In this document: positions 21,833 through 32,924 of the stretch, one piece after another | How the letters are laid out: each line of letters opens with the position of its first letter | Position numbering within the stretch: the stretch's first letter is position 1 | Assembly (NCBI RefSeq): GCF_033115175.1 | Contig: NC_084831.1 | Coordinates: 46,842,002 to 46,906,001, forward strand | Length of the DNA stretch: 64,000 nt | From: Lepus europaeus | Taxonomy: Eukaryota; Chordata; Mammalia; Lagomorpha; Leporidae | Direction: 5' to 3' | Notes under the pieces: generated by a model | Seen by the model: the letters and a program-made list of their open reading frames with translations, nothing else | Told to the model about the DNA's origin: nothing | Databases searched by the model: none | Position numbers and translations under genes: made by a program

Positions 21833-23189
21833 GATGTACCATAAAGGCCCATTTCATGCAACCGTCGGGAGTATTCCAGGGCAAAGATGGAGTGATATTT
21901 TATGTCACCTTGGAGGCATAAAGGGCACTTTATGAGTCAAAGGAAGCCAACTTCTCAGATGGCCGGAGACTGGCAGGTTACTAGTTTGAAATCTAAACAC
22001 CAGCCCGGATTCCAAAACAAAATTATTCCCAGCACTCCCTTTGCCCAGGAGAGGTTTACTCAGGTTGTCAGAGGCCATGGAGTGGGAGGTCTGCCCCAGG
22101 GCCAGCAGACAGAGGCCCGGTGGCTCCGGTTATTGGATCCCAGAGCCTGAACTGCCTTTGTTAGCTGATGGGCCAGGAAACATTCTTCAGCCTGGAAGAT
22201 GGGAGAAAATAAGTGCAAAGATGAGATTCTCAGGCCAGTCTTGCTGGGTTTGCTTCCACCTCCATGCTTCTTCCACAGAGGAACCCACTGTGCTCTGGCC
22301 CCTTGCCTCTGATTTCTCTTCATTGACATTATATCCTGCGTCACCAGGAAGTGCTCATGCTGCTGGCTTTCTGACTGTCTCTTTCACTCTTGGGTGATAC
22401 ATTCCATAGAGATACACAGCTGCCCGTTTCTTCTTGGCAGTAGAACTTGGCCTGATACAAAGGAAGGGCTTGAGGACAACTGTTGAATGAGTGCATGAAT
22501 GAGGGCCCTTAGGTGTGCTAAGACCTGGGCTAGATGGTTCAGATCTGGTCCCCTGCCCCCCCACAGGTGCTCCCAGTTTACCGAGGGAGGCAGATTTCAA
22601 GCGGCACTGAAATGATGGACGTCACTGCATGGCGACCATGCAGAATGCCGTGGGGCACCAGGCTAGCACCTGAGAACCTTGTGGGATGACAACAGGCACA
22701 GCCATCCCCAAGAAAGTGACGTTGCAACTGAGAGCTGATGGGCGGAGGGGAGTCGGCCAGGAATGGAGGCAGGGAGTTTGTATTGCGGGAGAAATGGCTT
22801 GCGTCAAGTCATAGCTCAGCTCACAAAGCGATGAGTCACGAAATGTGGTGAATGCATACATACAGCAACGGATGCTTGACAATTCACCGTAACGTATTTT
22901 TCTCATCATTCATTCCAAGTACCAGTGACAAAGGAGTGTTCCTACGCATGCGCCATTTTCCTGAATTGTGCACTGGCTTATTTTGTTTTTCTCCAAGAAA
23001 ACATAAATATTCCTGGGCGCATGAGCAGGTTGACATAGGAACTTGGAAACAACAAAACAAAACAAGACGAAATGCAGACAATATGTAATTGCTCCTCCTG
23101 TAAACACTGACGTCGTTTTCTGAAAGAGAAGGATTTCAGGAATGACTGTGTGAGGTGTGATGAAAAGCACCCAGGCAGGAGTTGAAATT

Positions 23190-23271
23190 GTGTGGATTGA
23201 AGAGGTAACCACTGCATTGGCCAAATGTTAAAATACCAAAAGTCCAGGGAAGGATCCGGTTATGAGCCTTT
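23190..23271 (+). repeat. Direct repeat of unknown family, copy B
   Basis: Second copy of the 82-base segment, 1,439 bases downstream of copy A and in the same direction. It shares an uninterrupted stretch AGTCCAGGGAAGGATCCGGT-type core with A (one mismatch inside). Flanks differ on the left; on the right a GCAACCGTC / GCATCCGTC similarity may continue after a gap. Confidence 0.85.
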
Positions 23272-23469
23272 AGTTTGCATCCGTCTTTACCAGGAGAGCA
23301 ATTCTGTAGCTCGCAGTTACAATTGCTGAGCCATGAGAACTGTGTAAGAGCACCCTGTGGACTGAAAAATTATGGGCAGATAAGAGTAATTTACTATTAT
23401 TACGGTTCTCACTCCATTTATTACTTAGATGTATTTGTCCTTTATTAACAAAGGAAAATGCTCGCTGTG

Positions 23470-24045
23470 TGTACGCTGCTAGGAATTCGAACACGTGTGT
23501 GGATTTGTGTAGCTACCACCACAGTCAGAAGGCAGAATCAGTCTGTCACCCTCACATCCGCCTCAGGGCTCCTGTTTGCAGTCACCCCTTCCCCACACTC
23601 CTCGTTCCCAACGGCCCCTGATGTGTCGTGTGTCACTGTAGCCTTGTTTGTTTGTGAATGGAGGATGATAGGGAAACAGACTTATAGTGTGTGCACCTTT
23701 CTAGGCTGGCCTCTGTCACTCAGTATAGTGCCTGTGAAATTCAGCCAAGGTGTTTCCTGTGTGAACAGCTCATTCCTTTTTATTGCCGAGTGGTAGTCCA
23801 CGGTATGGATGATCACCGCTTATTTACCCATTCAGTTACTGAGGGACATGAGGTTATTTCCCCACTTTTTAGTGGTAGTGAAGAGGCCTGTTATGAATAT
23901 TTGTGTGCAGCTATGTGTATGAACATTAAGTTTTCATGTCTCTAGGAGTGATATCCAGTAGCAAATTGGTATGTCACGTGCTCAGTGTATGATTAACTTT
24001 ATAAAAGATGCCCAGCTCTTTTCCAGAATTGTTTTTGTCCTTGGC
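23470..24045 (-). mobile_element. Old mammalian L1 (L1M-type) 3' region
   Basis: In order: TTTCTAGGCTGGCCTCTGTCACTCAG, ACAGCTCATTCCTTTTTATTGCCGAGTGGTAGTCCACGG, GGTTATTTCCCCACTTTTTAG, GTTATGAATATTTGTGTGCAGC and CTCTAGGAGTGATATCCAGTAGC. This is the well-known antisense wording of old L1 3' regions. All frames are degraded. Confidence 0.8.
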
Positions 24046-24059
24046 ATTTTTCCTTTGCA

Positions 24060-24150
24060 GAAGTTTCATGCACGTGAAGCCCAGAGAAATGAGTGGCTTG
24101 CCTTTGGTCACAAAGCACACTGGGAGCCAGGGCAAGAGTTCTAGTCTTCT
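24060..24150 (-). mobile_element. MIR SINE relic
   Basis: GCCCAGAGAAATGAGTGGCTTGCCTTTGGTCACAAAGCACACTGGGAGCCAGGGCAAGAGTTC follows the reversed MIR core. Confidence 0.7.
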
Positions 24151-24164
24151 CTACTCTATCCTGA

Positions 24165-24405
24165 GGCTGTTTACTGAGCTCACATCTGACACTGCACCTG
24201 TCACACAGTCCTCAAAGCAACTCTTTGTGGTAAGGTCTGTGTTGGTTTGCTTCTCCCTGTTTTATAGGTTGAAGAGACTGGTGCGGGATAGGTGTGGGAG
24301 GGGAAGGGACCTGCTCAAGGTCACACAACTCCACAGTGGTGGCTGGGCTTCAACTCCAAGCTTAGTGCTGCTCGCCCTCTGCACGTTTCCTCTTGGTTGC
24401 TGCAA
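24165..24405 (-). mobile_element. MIR SINE relic, nearly complete
   Basis: CTCAAAGCAACTCTTTGTGGTAAGG, TTCTCCCTGTTTTATAGGTTGAAGAGACTG, GGGACCTGCTCAAGGTCACACAAC and GTGGTGGCTGGGCTTCAACTC follow reversed MIR over most of its length. It sits directly after another MIR. Confidence 0.85.
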
Positions 24406-24975
24406 GTTATAGCCAGAGGTTCATTTTAAATGAATCAACATTTCCACCCTCATGGTTGTGCTTCGTTACGGAGGGAAAATTTCCATGCTTTCATAGCGTG
24501 AACTGTCTGTTTATTAATAACTGCCCCTCAATTGCTTCAATTTTCACGTTATTAAGAAGCTAAAGTTTGGCTCACTTGTCATTTTCTTCGCCTGCTTGGA
24601 ATGGATTAAAAAAAAAAAAAAAACACCTGGGGCTGGGCTTGGACTGAGAAGTGAAAAGAAGGATTTAGGCCTGGTGCCCGGGGTGCTCGCCAGGCGATCC
24701 CAGGCCTCAGGCCTCCTTCCTGTCGGCATGTCAGGAGGCAGCCCCCTACCTTGCCAGAGGTAGGGACACAATTCCACAGTGCAGGAGACCCAGTGGGGTC
24801 GCAGCATCCCGGGAGCGTCCCATATCCAGTTTCATTGCTACAAGGTGTTAGAGATGATTTTTAGCTCAAGGCTGCTTGTGACAGAAGGAAAAATCTGGTG
24901 GATCACTTCCAGAACTCGACATGTATGGGAAGCCCTCGGTCTCTCGCAGGCTTAAAGCCCCTTCTTTAAAAATAA
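24406..24975. other. No recognised feature
   Basis: Unique-looking sequence with an A run of about 17 at 24607-24623. Nothing gene-like. Confidence 0.5.
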
Positions 24976-25182
24976 ATAGAAAAGAGGAAGAAAGCAAGCC
25001 AGGGAAGGAAGAGGGAAAAAAGAAAGAAAACAATGGAAGAAGGAGAAAGAGAAGAAAACAAAAAGGCCATATACAAAATGGTGAGAGAGAGAGAGAAAGA
25101 GAAGGAGAGAGAGAGGGAGAGAGAGAAGGAAAGAGAGGGAGGGAAAGAGAGGAGAAAGGTGAAAGACGAGAAAAAGAGTTGA
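24976..25182 (+). repeat. Purine-rich (GA/GGAA)n low-complexity tract
   Basis: About 200 bases almost entirely A and G on the plus strand, including GAGAGAGAGAGAAAGAGAAGG blocks at 25081-25145. The long frames across it are composition artefacts (Lys/Glu/Arg-rich on plus, Ser/Leu/Phe-rich on minus). Confidence 0.93.
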
Positions 25183-25588
25183 AACAAGGTAGTTTATTTT
25201 GCTTCCCTTATGTTTGTTATAGGTCATCCTAGACTTGCTGGAAGGCAGCAGCATAATTGGACCAAGCTAATTAGATCTTCATTTGATTCTGTGTTTGTTT
25301 GTCTGACTACTTGGTTTATAACTTGGCAGGGAGCTTTGTCGTATATACTCTGCTAACTGGTTTATCTAAACTGAGATTGAGCATGAACAAAATTGACATT
25401 GGATTTGCTCCTTCAGACCACACAGAAGAGGGAGAAAATGCTTTCGAGTAAATATTGATGTCAAGGTGCAGTAGCAGACCTGACTGGGAGACCTCCTGGC
25501 ATCCCAGGGACAGGAGAGGTGACAAATTCTGGTTGGGCCTAGGGGACAACAGTGAGACCCCAGCACCACGTGGTGCCTTGGGAGTGTT
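25183..25588. other. No gene; contains a palindromic E-box
   Basis: Unique-looking DNA. The perfect 14-base palindrome GCACCACGTGGTGC at 25563-25576 is annotated separately. Nothing else is recognised. Confidence 0.5.
25563..25576. promoter_or_regulatory. Perfect palindrome with CACGTG E-box (candidate)
   Basis: GCACCACGTGGTGC reads the same on both strands and centres on CACGTG, the canonical E-box bound by USF, MYC/MAX and CLOCK-type bHLH proteins. No promoter or gene is recognised nearby, so function is unproven. Confidence 0.35.
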
Positions 25589-25589
25589 T

Positions 25590-25745
25590 GGAGTTTGCAG
25601 CGGGACAGCTGGGAGTTTGCTTCCTGGCTTGGCGACTTACAAGAAAACTTCTTGTTTTCTCTGTGCCCCAGTGTTCTCACTTGTGAAATGGGAGAGCAAT
25701 GCCATTGTGTATCTAGAGCAATGCCTCATAGGGCAGAACGAGACA
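25590..25745 (+). mobile_element. MIR SINE relic
   Basis: GCTTCCTGGCTTGGCGACTTACAAG, TTCTCTGTGCCCCAGTGTTCTCACTTGTGAAATGGGAGAGCAATGCC is forward MIR wording, with a following GAGCAATGCCTCATAGGG. Confidence 0.75.
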
Positions 25746-26005
25746 GCAGGGGAGTGTAGAACAGCAGACTTTTGGGAAGGGTTTTGTCTTTAGGGAAGGG
25801 TTTGATCCCCCGTCCCCCATTGGGTGGGAAGCCACACCTGGGAAAACCAGGCGAGATACATTTCCAATGCTGAGGGAACTGACCCTGAAGTTATAGGTTG
25901 CATCCCTAGCATATGTTCCCCCTTGTTCCTATTAGAACCCAACTCTGGGGCCTGAGCAAGTCATACGTCCTGTCCTGGACTTCAGAGCAATGACTTACAC
26001 CAAGA

Positions 26006-26330
26006 AGATTTATTTATTTATTTGAAAGGCAGAGTTACAGAGAGGCAGAGGCAGAGGCAGAGAGAGAGAGAGACTATTCCATCCACTGGTCTGGTCCCCA
26101 AATGGCCACCATGACTGGAGCTGGCCCATCTGAAGCCTGGAGCCAGGAGCCTCATCCAAGTCTCCCATGTGGGTACAGGGGCTCAAGGATTAGGCCATCT
26201 TCTACTGCTTTCCCAGGCCGCAGAAGGGAGCTGGATCAGGATTGGAGCAGCTGGGACTCGAACCAGTGCCCATCTGGGATGCTGGCACCACAGGAGGTGG
26301 CTTTACCTGCTAAGCCACAGCGCCAGTCCC
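26006..26330 (-). mobile_element. CSINE, full length
   Basis: 3' end AGATTTATTTATTTATTTGAAAGGCAGAG and the reversed head GCTAAGCCACAGCGCCAGTCCC are both present. A GGCAGA repeat and GA run lie at 26045-26075. No clear target duplication is found. Confidence 0.93.
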
Positions 26331-26439
26331 ATGGTGAACATTTGTGAAATTTGTGGATAGTTTTCCCACCATATTCATTTTCTCCAGACTCTTTGAAGCC
26401 CCCTCATAGCCCCATAGCGTGCACTCTCTTGTCTTGGGG

Positions 26440-26660
26440 CTTCCCTGCAGATGTCCTAGCTATGTTTGTCTCTCTGACTTAGGCTCCCAGGGCCTCTAGC
26501 TGCATTGCAGGCCTTGGCTTCTTGGACTTCCTTCTTCACCCCTCACTGGTGCTCCCCTGCCATTCTCTATGACTACCCTTGGAAACCAAGTAGTACTCTT
26601 GTATGTATCAGTTCATCTGCCTGGTGGAATGGGAGCTCCTTAAAGCCAGAAATTTGATAT
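26440..26660 (+). mobile_element. Possible L2 relic
   Basis: CCTTGGCTTCTTGGACTTCCTTCTTCACCCC and GGTGGAATGGGAGCTCCTTAAAGCCAGAAATTTG suggest L2 3'-end wording (AGCTCC..AGGGCAGG). Weak. Confidence 0.4.
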
Positions 26661-26669
26661 TGTGCAGTT

Positions 26670-26850
26670 CCTGACACATTAGCTAGCTGTGTGATTCTGG
26701 GCAAGTTACTGAGCCTTTTGTAGCCTCAATTTCTTCAGCTGAAATATGGGGACAATTAGAGCGCCTATGGTTTATTCTCTGAATACATACAAAGCTCTAA
26801 ATACTCTCCCTAGCACACAGTAAGTGCTCAGTGTATATTAGCTATTAAAA
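26670..26850 (+). mobile_element. MIR SINE relic, 3' two-thirds
   Basis: AGCTAGCTGTGTGATTCTGGGCAAGTTACTGAGCC, CAATTTCTTCAGCTGAAATATGGGGACAATTAGAGC and CTAGCACACAGTAAGTGCTCAGTGTATATTAGCTATTA track forward MIR to its end. Confidence 0.92.
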
Positions 26851-27395
26851 TGTTGCTTTGAGCAATCAAATGAATGACTCATTATATGAATCAGACTTGT
26901 TTGCTACTTTTAGGGAGTGTGGGGTTGGGTGAGAAAGGTACATCAATAGCTCATAATGAAATGAAGTGGTATTAAAGTAGAAATTCATATTTAAAATACA
27001 ATGAAAGGATTCATTTAAAAATCATGTCATTAAAGGTTAAAAAGTGAAGAGCTTGAAATGAGTGGGTCTGTGGGTATGTATCTCTGTGTGTATTTATGTT
27101 GGGAGAGCAGGGGGAAAAAGAGTTAGGAAGTATCATAATACCAAGGACTTTGGCTACACAGAGTGGTGAATGAGAATTCTCCAATTTGCCTGGCGTTTTC
27201 TAGCTTCCATAGTAGGAAGTTAGACCAATTTTACACTTAAATTCTTTGATCATCACAATAAGATGTTATCCAGAGCTGTTTGTTTTTTTTTTTCTTCTCT
27301 TGGGCGCCACTAGCATGTATCAGGTGAGCCTATTCCACATATCAGGACAGGGAGCATTCCTGGCCTCTGTGCTGAATTCCAATTGTGTTCCCCAG
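26851..27395. other. No recognised feature
   Basis: AT-rich unique-looking DNA. Nothing specific. Confidence 0.5.
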
Positions 27396-27429
27396 GCTTT
27401 GCAAGAATAAAAAACAAAAACGAAAAGCT

Positions 27430-27495
27430 GTAACAGCCTCCACACTTTTACAAATGCCCTCTAGGGGGCGGTGCTGCTGCCAGTTGAGAATCACT
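27430..27495 (-). mobile_element. MER5-like hAT DNA transposon end
   Basis: GCCCTCTAGGGGGCGGTGCTG followed by CCAGTTGAGAATCACTG resembles the end of MER5-type elements (..GGTTGAGAACCACTG). Only a short end is visible. Confidence 0.5.
27458..27473 (+). promoter_or_regulatory. CTCF-like motif (candidate)
   Basis: CCTCTAGGGGGCGGTG differs from the CTCF core CCACTAGGGGGCGCTG at two positions. It lies inside the MER5-like end, so it may simply be transposon sequence. Confidence 0.35.
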
Positions 27496-29029
27496 GAACC
27501 TAGCCCATTTGGTTTCAACAGAAGAGAAGGTAAGATCCGGAGTAACATACTTTGCAGGATAGCACAGATGGATAGTGTTGAAGCCAGGCCTGGCCTGGCT
27601 CTGGACTTTTTCTTTTCCAGTAATGTTCTATTTCCTAGTGGTTTTTGTTTGCTGTTCTTAGTTTTATTATTCTGTTCATTTTATTGTATCAATCATATAC
27701 TGAAGCAAACCACTCTTTGCATTTGAAGATTATACTTTAATTTCCCAATCTGTAAGCCATTATCTTGTATGTAGAGCCATGGGAGGAATTTTTCCCATTT
27801 GTCTCATGGGCAGAAAGTGAAGAGCCTCCGTGCTTTGGGGAAGTGTCTCTGAGTGCTGCGTGAGAAGCTAGAATGGCCCACTTCCTCCCCGCTAGACTGT
27901 GCCAGCGTGGCTTCCCGAGATTTCACAGGCCAGGCATCTTAACTCAATGATTCCAAGGCTTTGACCGAGAAACCCCAGCTCTTCCTTCTTTGGCTGCACT
28001 TATCTGGGGATTTTCATTGAACGAGATGGGGGGTGGTGGTGTCACATATCCCTCTGCATGACCGCTCCCATCTTTGGGGTTGAACTACCTTGCAAGTGTT
28101 CTGCAAGGTGAGGCGGAGCCCCGTGTTGTCTGGATAGCTCCGTTGTCTGGGGCAGGGCTCCCAGCACCTTGGAAGGAAGAATTCTGCATTTGAAGCTGGA
28201 ACATGTTGTGAGCATTCCTACCTCTTTACAGCTGAGCCTGTGTGGCCTCGATCAAACGCAATTGTCCTCTTGGGGCCTCACTCTTGGAGTGCTGACCTCA
28301 CTTGGTTACGGGGAGCAATCGACTTTGGTTAACAGTGGGAGTGTTCTTGCCTTAAAAAGGCAGCATAGGGTGGCAGAGAACGTTGGTGCCTGCCGAAGAT
28401 CCCGTTGGCTGCCTTCTTCCCAGGCACAGAACTAAACCGCCTCCCAGCTCTCTTGTGCTGCTCATGGCAGAACGAGTGGTAACAGATAGAATGTGTGTGT
28501 TTTTTTTATTTTTGCATGGCATCTCAGCTTCTCTTTCTCCTTCTATAGAAGCTTTGGAAGTCCCATGTTGGCAAAGTCCCATGAGAACTGCAGATGGGTG
28601 GGATCTGGTGCCTGAATCACCATGAACAAGGAGAAGAATGGAGTGGGCAAGAAGTAACACTCCAATCTCTAGAGCTTCACAACAAAGCTGTGCTTGCTAC
28701 AGCTACAGGTGATAGCCCATCTGGACTGCTCCAGTTGTTAATACAGTGCAGCGGACTATGAAGAAAGCAAATCAATGTGTACTTCTCCCCCCTCCCCACC
28801 CAGGCCCCACCCAACCTGGAGTCTTTCATCCCTCCCCATCTGCCCTGAAAAGAGTGATTCTGAAAAGAATAGGCAGAACTCATTGATAGATTTCACTTTT
28901 GGGCTTTTTTAATGGCATATAATTTGATTTCAAAATCTACCTCCACTCCTAGCACCATAGCTATTTGAGAGGCCAGCAGACTGATGATCAGAGCCTGTTT
29001 CTGGTGCCTTCTGTAAACTTGAGATGGGA
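27496..29029. other. No recognised feature
   Basis: Unique-looking DNA. Open frames on both strands at 28352-28660 and 28169-28435 show no domain or splice context. Confidence 0.5.
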
Positions 29030-29160
29030 AAAAGTGGTGCCAGGAGGACCCCTGTTACTGGATGGCTGTGAAGATGAAATGAGAACCTGGGAATGAAGCA
29101 CTTTGCACAGTGCCCGGCACCCACCTAGAACGTGCTCAACAAATGTCAGTGCCAAACTCC
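29030..29160 (+). mobile_element. MIR SINE 3'-end relic
   Basis: GGCTGTGAAGATGAAATGAGAACC, GCACTTTGCACAGTGCCCGGCACCCACC and GAACGTGCTCAACAAATGTCAG match the forward MIR 3' half. Confidence 0.85.
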
Positions 29161-29803
29161 TCATTCTACTGGAGAGAAAAGGCTGATTTTTATCAAAAGA
29201 ACCACTAAGCACCCAGCATGGCCGTGATGAGGTCGGGGGTTTGCAGGCAGTGCCTGATCCTCTCGGCACACCGGCAGCCCCAGACAAAACCTCGTCTTTT
29301 GGAGGCAGCCTGGACTGCAAAGAGCATTGTTTTTCTTCTCTTGGTGCTGTGGCCTCATGGCTGCTCTTCTTCTGGGGGCTTGAGTTTTCCTTTAGAGTGG
29401 CAGGATTGGAAGAGATGACCTCCAAGAGCCCTCCAGCGCTGCCAGTGTGGAATTCCAAGTTAATGTCAGCAGACTGAGGACTGTGCAGAGAAAAGCAAGG
29501 GTGGGGAATGGGCAGGAACGGAGGCTCGGCTGTATCATATAACATGTCCCAAAGGACATAAGCTGTGATCCAAGGTCATACAGAAAAGATTTACAGTCTT
29601 GGAGTTCATAAATAATCCCTGGATGGTGGAGTCCTTTAAATATCAATGACACTGCATGTCACAATAGGAGAGAAAGCCCATTCTTTGTGGAAACTCGAAT
29701 GTTATGAACTTTTCTAGGGTTGGATTCAAACCTGCTTTCTTTCCCTTTTCTTGCCTCTCCTTTGATTTCTTTCTCCTCTCTCTTTTTCTCATCCTTCTTT
29801 TTC
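29161..29803. other. No recognised feature
   Basis: Unique-looking DNA. The 185-codon minus frame starting at 29545 runs through this block into the MIR; see the rejected list. Confidence 0.5.
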
Positions 29804-30124
29804 TTTTTTTAAGGCATTTTATTTTATTTGAAAGAGTTACAGAGAGAGGTAGAGACAAAGAGAGAGAGGTGTTCTATCCGTTGGTTCACTCCCCAGATGG
29901 CTGCAATGGCCAGAGCAGTGCTGATCCAAAGCCAGGAGCCAGGAGCTTCCTCTGGGTCTCCCACGTGGGTGCAGGGACCCAAGGACTTGGACCATCTTTT
30001 TCTGCTTTCCCAGGACATAGCAGAGAGCAGGATCAAAAGAGGAGCTGGGACTAGAACTGGCACCCATATGGGATGCTGGCACTTCAGGCCAGGGCATTAA
30101 TCCACTGCGCCACAGCGCTGGCCC
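29804..30124 (-). mobile_element. CSINE, full length
   Basis: T-rich 3' end (TTTTTTTAAGGCATTTTATTTTATTTGAAAGAG), GAGAGGTGTTCTATCCG, and the reversed head CACTGCGCCACAGCGCTGGCCC. It is inserted in a pyrimidine-rich tract that continues on both sides (29740-29805 and 30125-30250). Confidence 0.93.
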
Positions 30125-30252
30125 TCCTCCTCCTCCTTTTCTTCTTCCTTCTCCTCTCTACCCTCCTCTCCTATGATTCCCTTCCCTTCCCCTATCCTTC
30201 TCATTTCTTCTCTCCTCTCTTTTCCAGTCCCCTCTCTTCCTCCAGTCCTGAT
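30125..30252 (+). repeat. Pyrimidine-rich (CT) low-complexity tract
   Basis: CCTCCTCCTCCTTTTCTTCTTCC and similar words for about 130 bases, nearly all C and T. It probably formed one tract with 29740-29803 before the SINE inserted. Confidence 0.9.
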
Positions 30253-30360
30253 TTACCACTGAAAACTACTTTGCCATTTTTAAAACAATTTGCTTCTTTC
30301 ACGTCTGTTCTTGATGCATGTGTTTTATTAGCCAAGTTCTAAGTCAACTTATTTAATTTA

Positions 30361-30436
30361 TGTATTTTTCCAATTCTAAAAAATGATTTAAAAGAGTGAC
30401 AGAGAGAGAAGAAGGGAGCGAGGGACTGGGAGGGGG

Positions 30437-30472
<36 letters not shown>

Positions 30473-30726
30473 AGAGAGGTATTCCATCAGTTTGCTCCCC
30501 AAATGGCCAAAATAGCCAGATCTAGGCCAGGAAGAAGCCAGGAGCCAGGAGTTCCATCCTGGTCTGGCATATGGGTGTCAGGGGCCCAAGCACTTGGGTC
30601 ATCTGCTGCTGCCTTAGCACCATCCTAGGCACATTAGTAGGGAGCTGGACTGGAAGTGGAGTAGCTGGGACGTGGAACCAGTGTTCCAACATGGGCACTT
30701 AATCTGCTGCACCACAAAGTAGTCCC
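30361..30726 (-). mobile_element. CSINE, older subfamily
   Basis: GA and GACA runs (30440-30475), AAGCCAGGAGCCAGGAG, CCCAAGCACTTGGGTCATC, and the reversed head CTGCTGCACCACAAAGTAGTCCC. Diverged relative to the younger copies. Confidence 0.87.
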
Positions 30727-30867
30727 TTCTTCTTCCATTTTCTGTTTAGCATTAGCTGATTTGGAAGAAGAGGGAGGTGGTGGTGGTGAGAAACTATGTC
30801 TCTCTTTAATTAAATAATCTTGGTAACTGAATTATAGCACCAGTAGCAGACTGGCTAGTTTATAAAT

Positions 30868-30905
<38 letters not shown>

Positions 30906-32270
30906 ATAATTTTAACTACTCCTGTGCACAGTGGAGGTTATTGCAGAAAGAGGTTATCATAGGGAGAAATTCTACAAATAAAACACACTGAAGACAATGA
31001 GGCTCTTTCCAATGCTGTTAGTAGTGTTTAAGATAATTATGAATTCCAAGTTTTCGGGGACAAAATCATTAACTCTGACATTCCAATCAACCTTGAAATT
31101 AGCTCCAATCTGAAACCTTAGCCACTGAGCAGACATTCTTGATGTGTAATCATGTGCTTTTTCCCTTGGAGTAGAAATTAAGAGCACAATTTGGAATCAT
31201 ATGGAGAGTGTTACCATAGTCTTTTGTTCCCAAGGTGGCCTTAATTACAATTACAGGACACAATTACAGGGAACTGTAGAGATTTCACCTATGTTAGACC
31301 CGTTTCCTCTCATTCTCTTCATTATTCTCCTTATAATAAAGGGGTTGAATATTTGGACTAGAAACCACAACACCACAAATTTTTAGTATAGTGTCCATAA
31401 AAGCTCTTGTACTCAAAAAGTCAAATGTTTTCATTTGCTCAGTCACCCTGCAGCATAGAGGCGAGAGTGTAGTCTGTTTGGACTTCAAAGTTTTAGAGCC
31501 AAAGATTGACTTTCTGGTCTCTATCCACTCCTGTGCCCAGAAATTCTTTCTTCTCACTATTGCTTTGCTCTCTCAAAACTGACACTGATCTCTTTCTTTT
31601 CTCATGAAATTCAAAAGTTAAAGGTGACAGAAGTTTGGATAAAAAATGCAGTAATTTAATTCCCCAGTTTTCATTGAGAATGCATTTTTTTAAACAAATA
31701 GGGCTATGCAACCCACTCTCTCTCCTTTTCTACTTCATAGCTTGTATACCAACCTGAGACAATAAATAAACAAATAAAAATATCTCTGCTAGCCAAGAGT
31801 GCATTTTCCTATCAAGCCACTATTTTGTCAGTTTTATTCATAATCCAACTTCAGTGTGGAGGACGACCTAACTCTGTGGCCATCCCCAAACCATTTATTG
31901 GCTGCATTCAACAAACATATGAGTGAATGAATGAATGTAAGCCATTAGCCTCTGCTTACATACTCCCCATCACTTAAGCAGATGTGTCCCTGGTCTCAAG
32001 AGTGTGGGGGACTCTGCTTGTCCATCCCATGTTAACACATAATCTGCAATTATACAGTCCATCATTCCCTCTATTAGTCAGTGTCTTGGCAAGAAATACA
32101 ACACTCAATGTGTTTAACTGAAGAAAACTTAATGAAGTGATTATTTGCAGAGGTGTGGACAGTGTTAAGGAAACCAACAAGGAATAGTAACATACCCAGA
32201 GACTATTGATAACAAAAAGCTGTTACCACCTCACTTCATTTTCAGATACATGAAATGAAGGACACAGATC
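30727..32270. other. No gene recognised; mostly AT-rich
   Basis: Contains a (GA)n microsatellite at 30870-30902. TATTAGTCAGTGTCTTGGCAAGAAA at about 32073 and AAGGAAACCAACAAGGAATAG at about 32167 hint at an old LTR or other relic that I cannot name. The rest is unassigned. Confidence 0.45.
30870..30902 (+). repeat. (GA)n microsatellite
   Basis: About 16 uninterrupted AG units, not inside a recognisable SINE. Confidence 0.95.
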
Positions 32271-32690
32271 TTACCTTTGCAAATGGATGCATTTTTACAA
32301 ATGCATGCACCCATGTAACCACCAGTAGAACAAGATAGAAATCTCACCCCTCAAAGATTCCCTCATGTCCTCTCTCACTCAATACATTGTACAAAAGTTA
32401 CAACCATACTGGCTTCTGTCACCACTGATTCTTTCTGCTTTTGCAATTCATATAAATGGAACCACACAGTTTTTATTTTTATTACTTTGAACCTCCTTGG
32501 CTTGTCTGTAAATCAGTGAGATTGATGGATGTTGCTGTTTAAGCATAGTTTGTTGTTTTTCATTGCTTTGTAATATTTCATTCTGTGTACAGGGGGCATT
32601 TTAGGTCATTTCCAGATTTTGGCTATTATGAATAAAGTTGATATGAACATTGCTGTATGTATCTTTTGATGTACAAATTAACAGACTTTG
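32271..32690 (-). mobile_element. Old mammalian L1 (L1M-type) relic
   Basis: ACCACCAGTAGAACAAGATAGAAATCTC, CTTTTGCAATTCATATAAATGGAACCACACAG, GATGTTGCTGTTTAAGCATAG and TTTTGGCTATTATGAATAAAGTTGATATGAACATTGC are antisense L1 3'-region words, as at 23470. Strongly decayed. Confidence 0.75.
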
Positions 32691-32693
32691 CTA

Positions 32694-32850
32694 GGTATAT
32701 ATATATATATATATACATACATATATTTACATTTATGTTAGATGTATATATATGTTAGGTGTATATATATATATCACACTTATGCTAGCTATATATACAT
32801 GTATATTAATATATGTTTATAAACACACACACATTTATATATTTATTTAC
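32694..32850 (+). repeat. Compound (TA)n / (TATG)n AT-rich microsatellite
   Basis: Runs of TATATATATATATATATA at 32695, 32740 and 32763, with ATGTATATTAATATATG and ACACACACACA nearby. It is interrupted and heterogeneous, with cruciform potential. Confidence 0.92.
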
Positions 32851-32924
32851 TTGGTCATGGACCATGCAGATTCTTTTTTTCAGTAATTATTAGGTCTTTC
32901 CAGTTTGCCAAAGTTGTTGGGTGA

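Larger units (their letters stand above)
21422..23469. other. No gene recognised; contains an unexplained direct repeat
   Basis: Unique-looking block with mixed composition. The only internal structure found is the pair of 82-bp direct repeats annotated at 21751 and 23190. Several open frames of 80-118 codons overlap on both strands without domain support. Confidence 0.5.

Noticed and set aside
25081..25232. Arg/Glu/Lys-rich frame resembling an SR-type or charged protein
   Set aside because: It is a direct translation of a (GA)n purine tract.
28988..29545. 185-codon minus-strand open frame, the longest in the window
   Set aside because: It reads through a MIR relic at 29030-29160, has no domain or signal I recognise, and its composition matches translated non-coding DNA.
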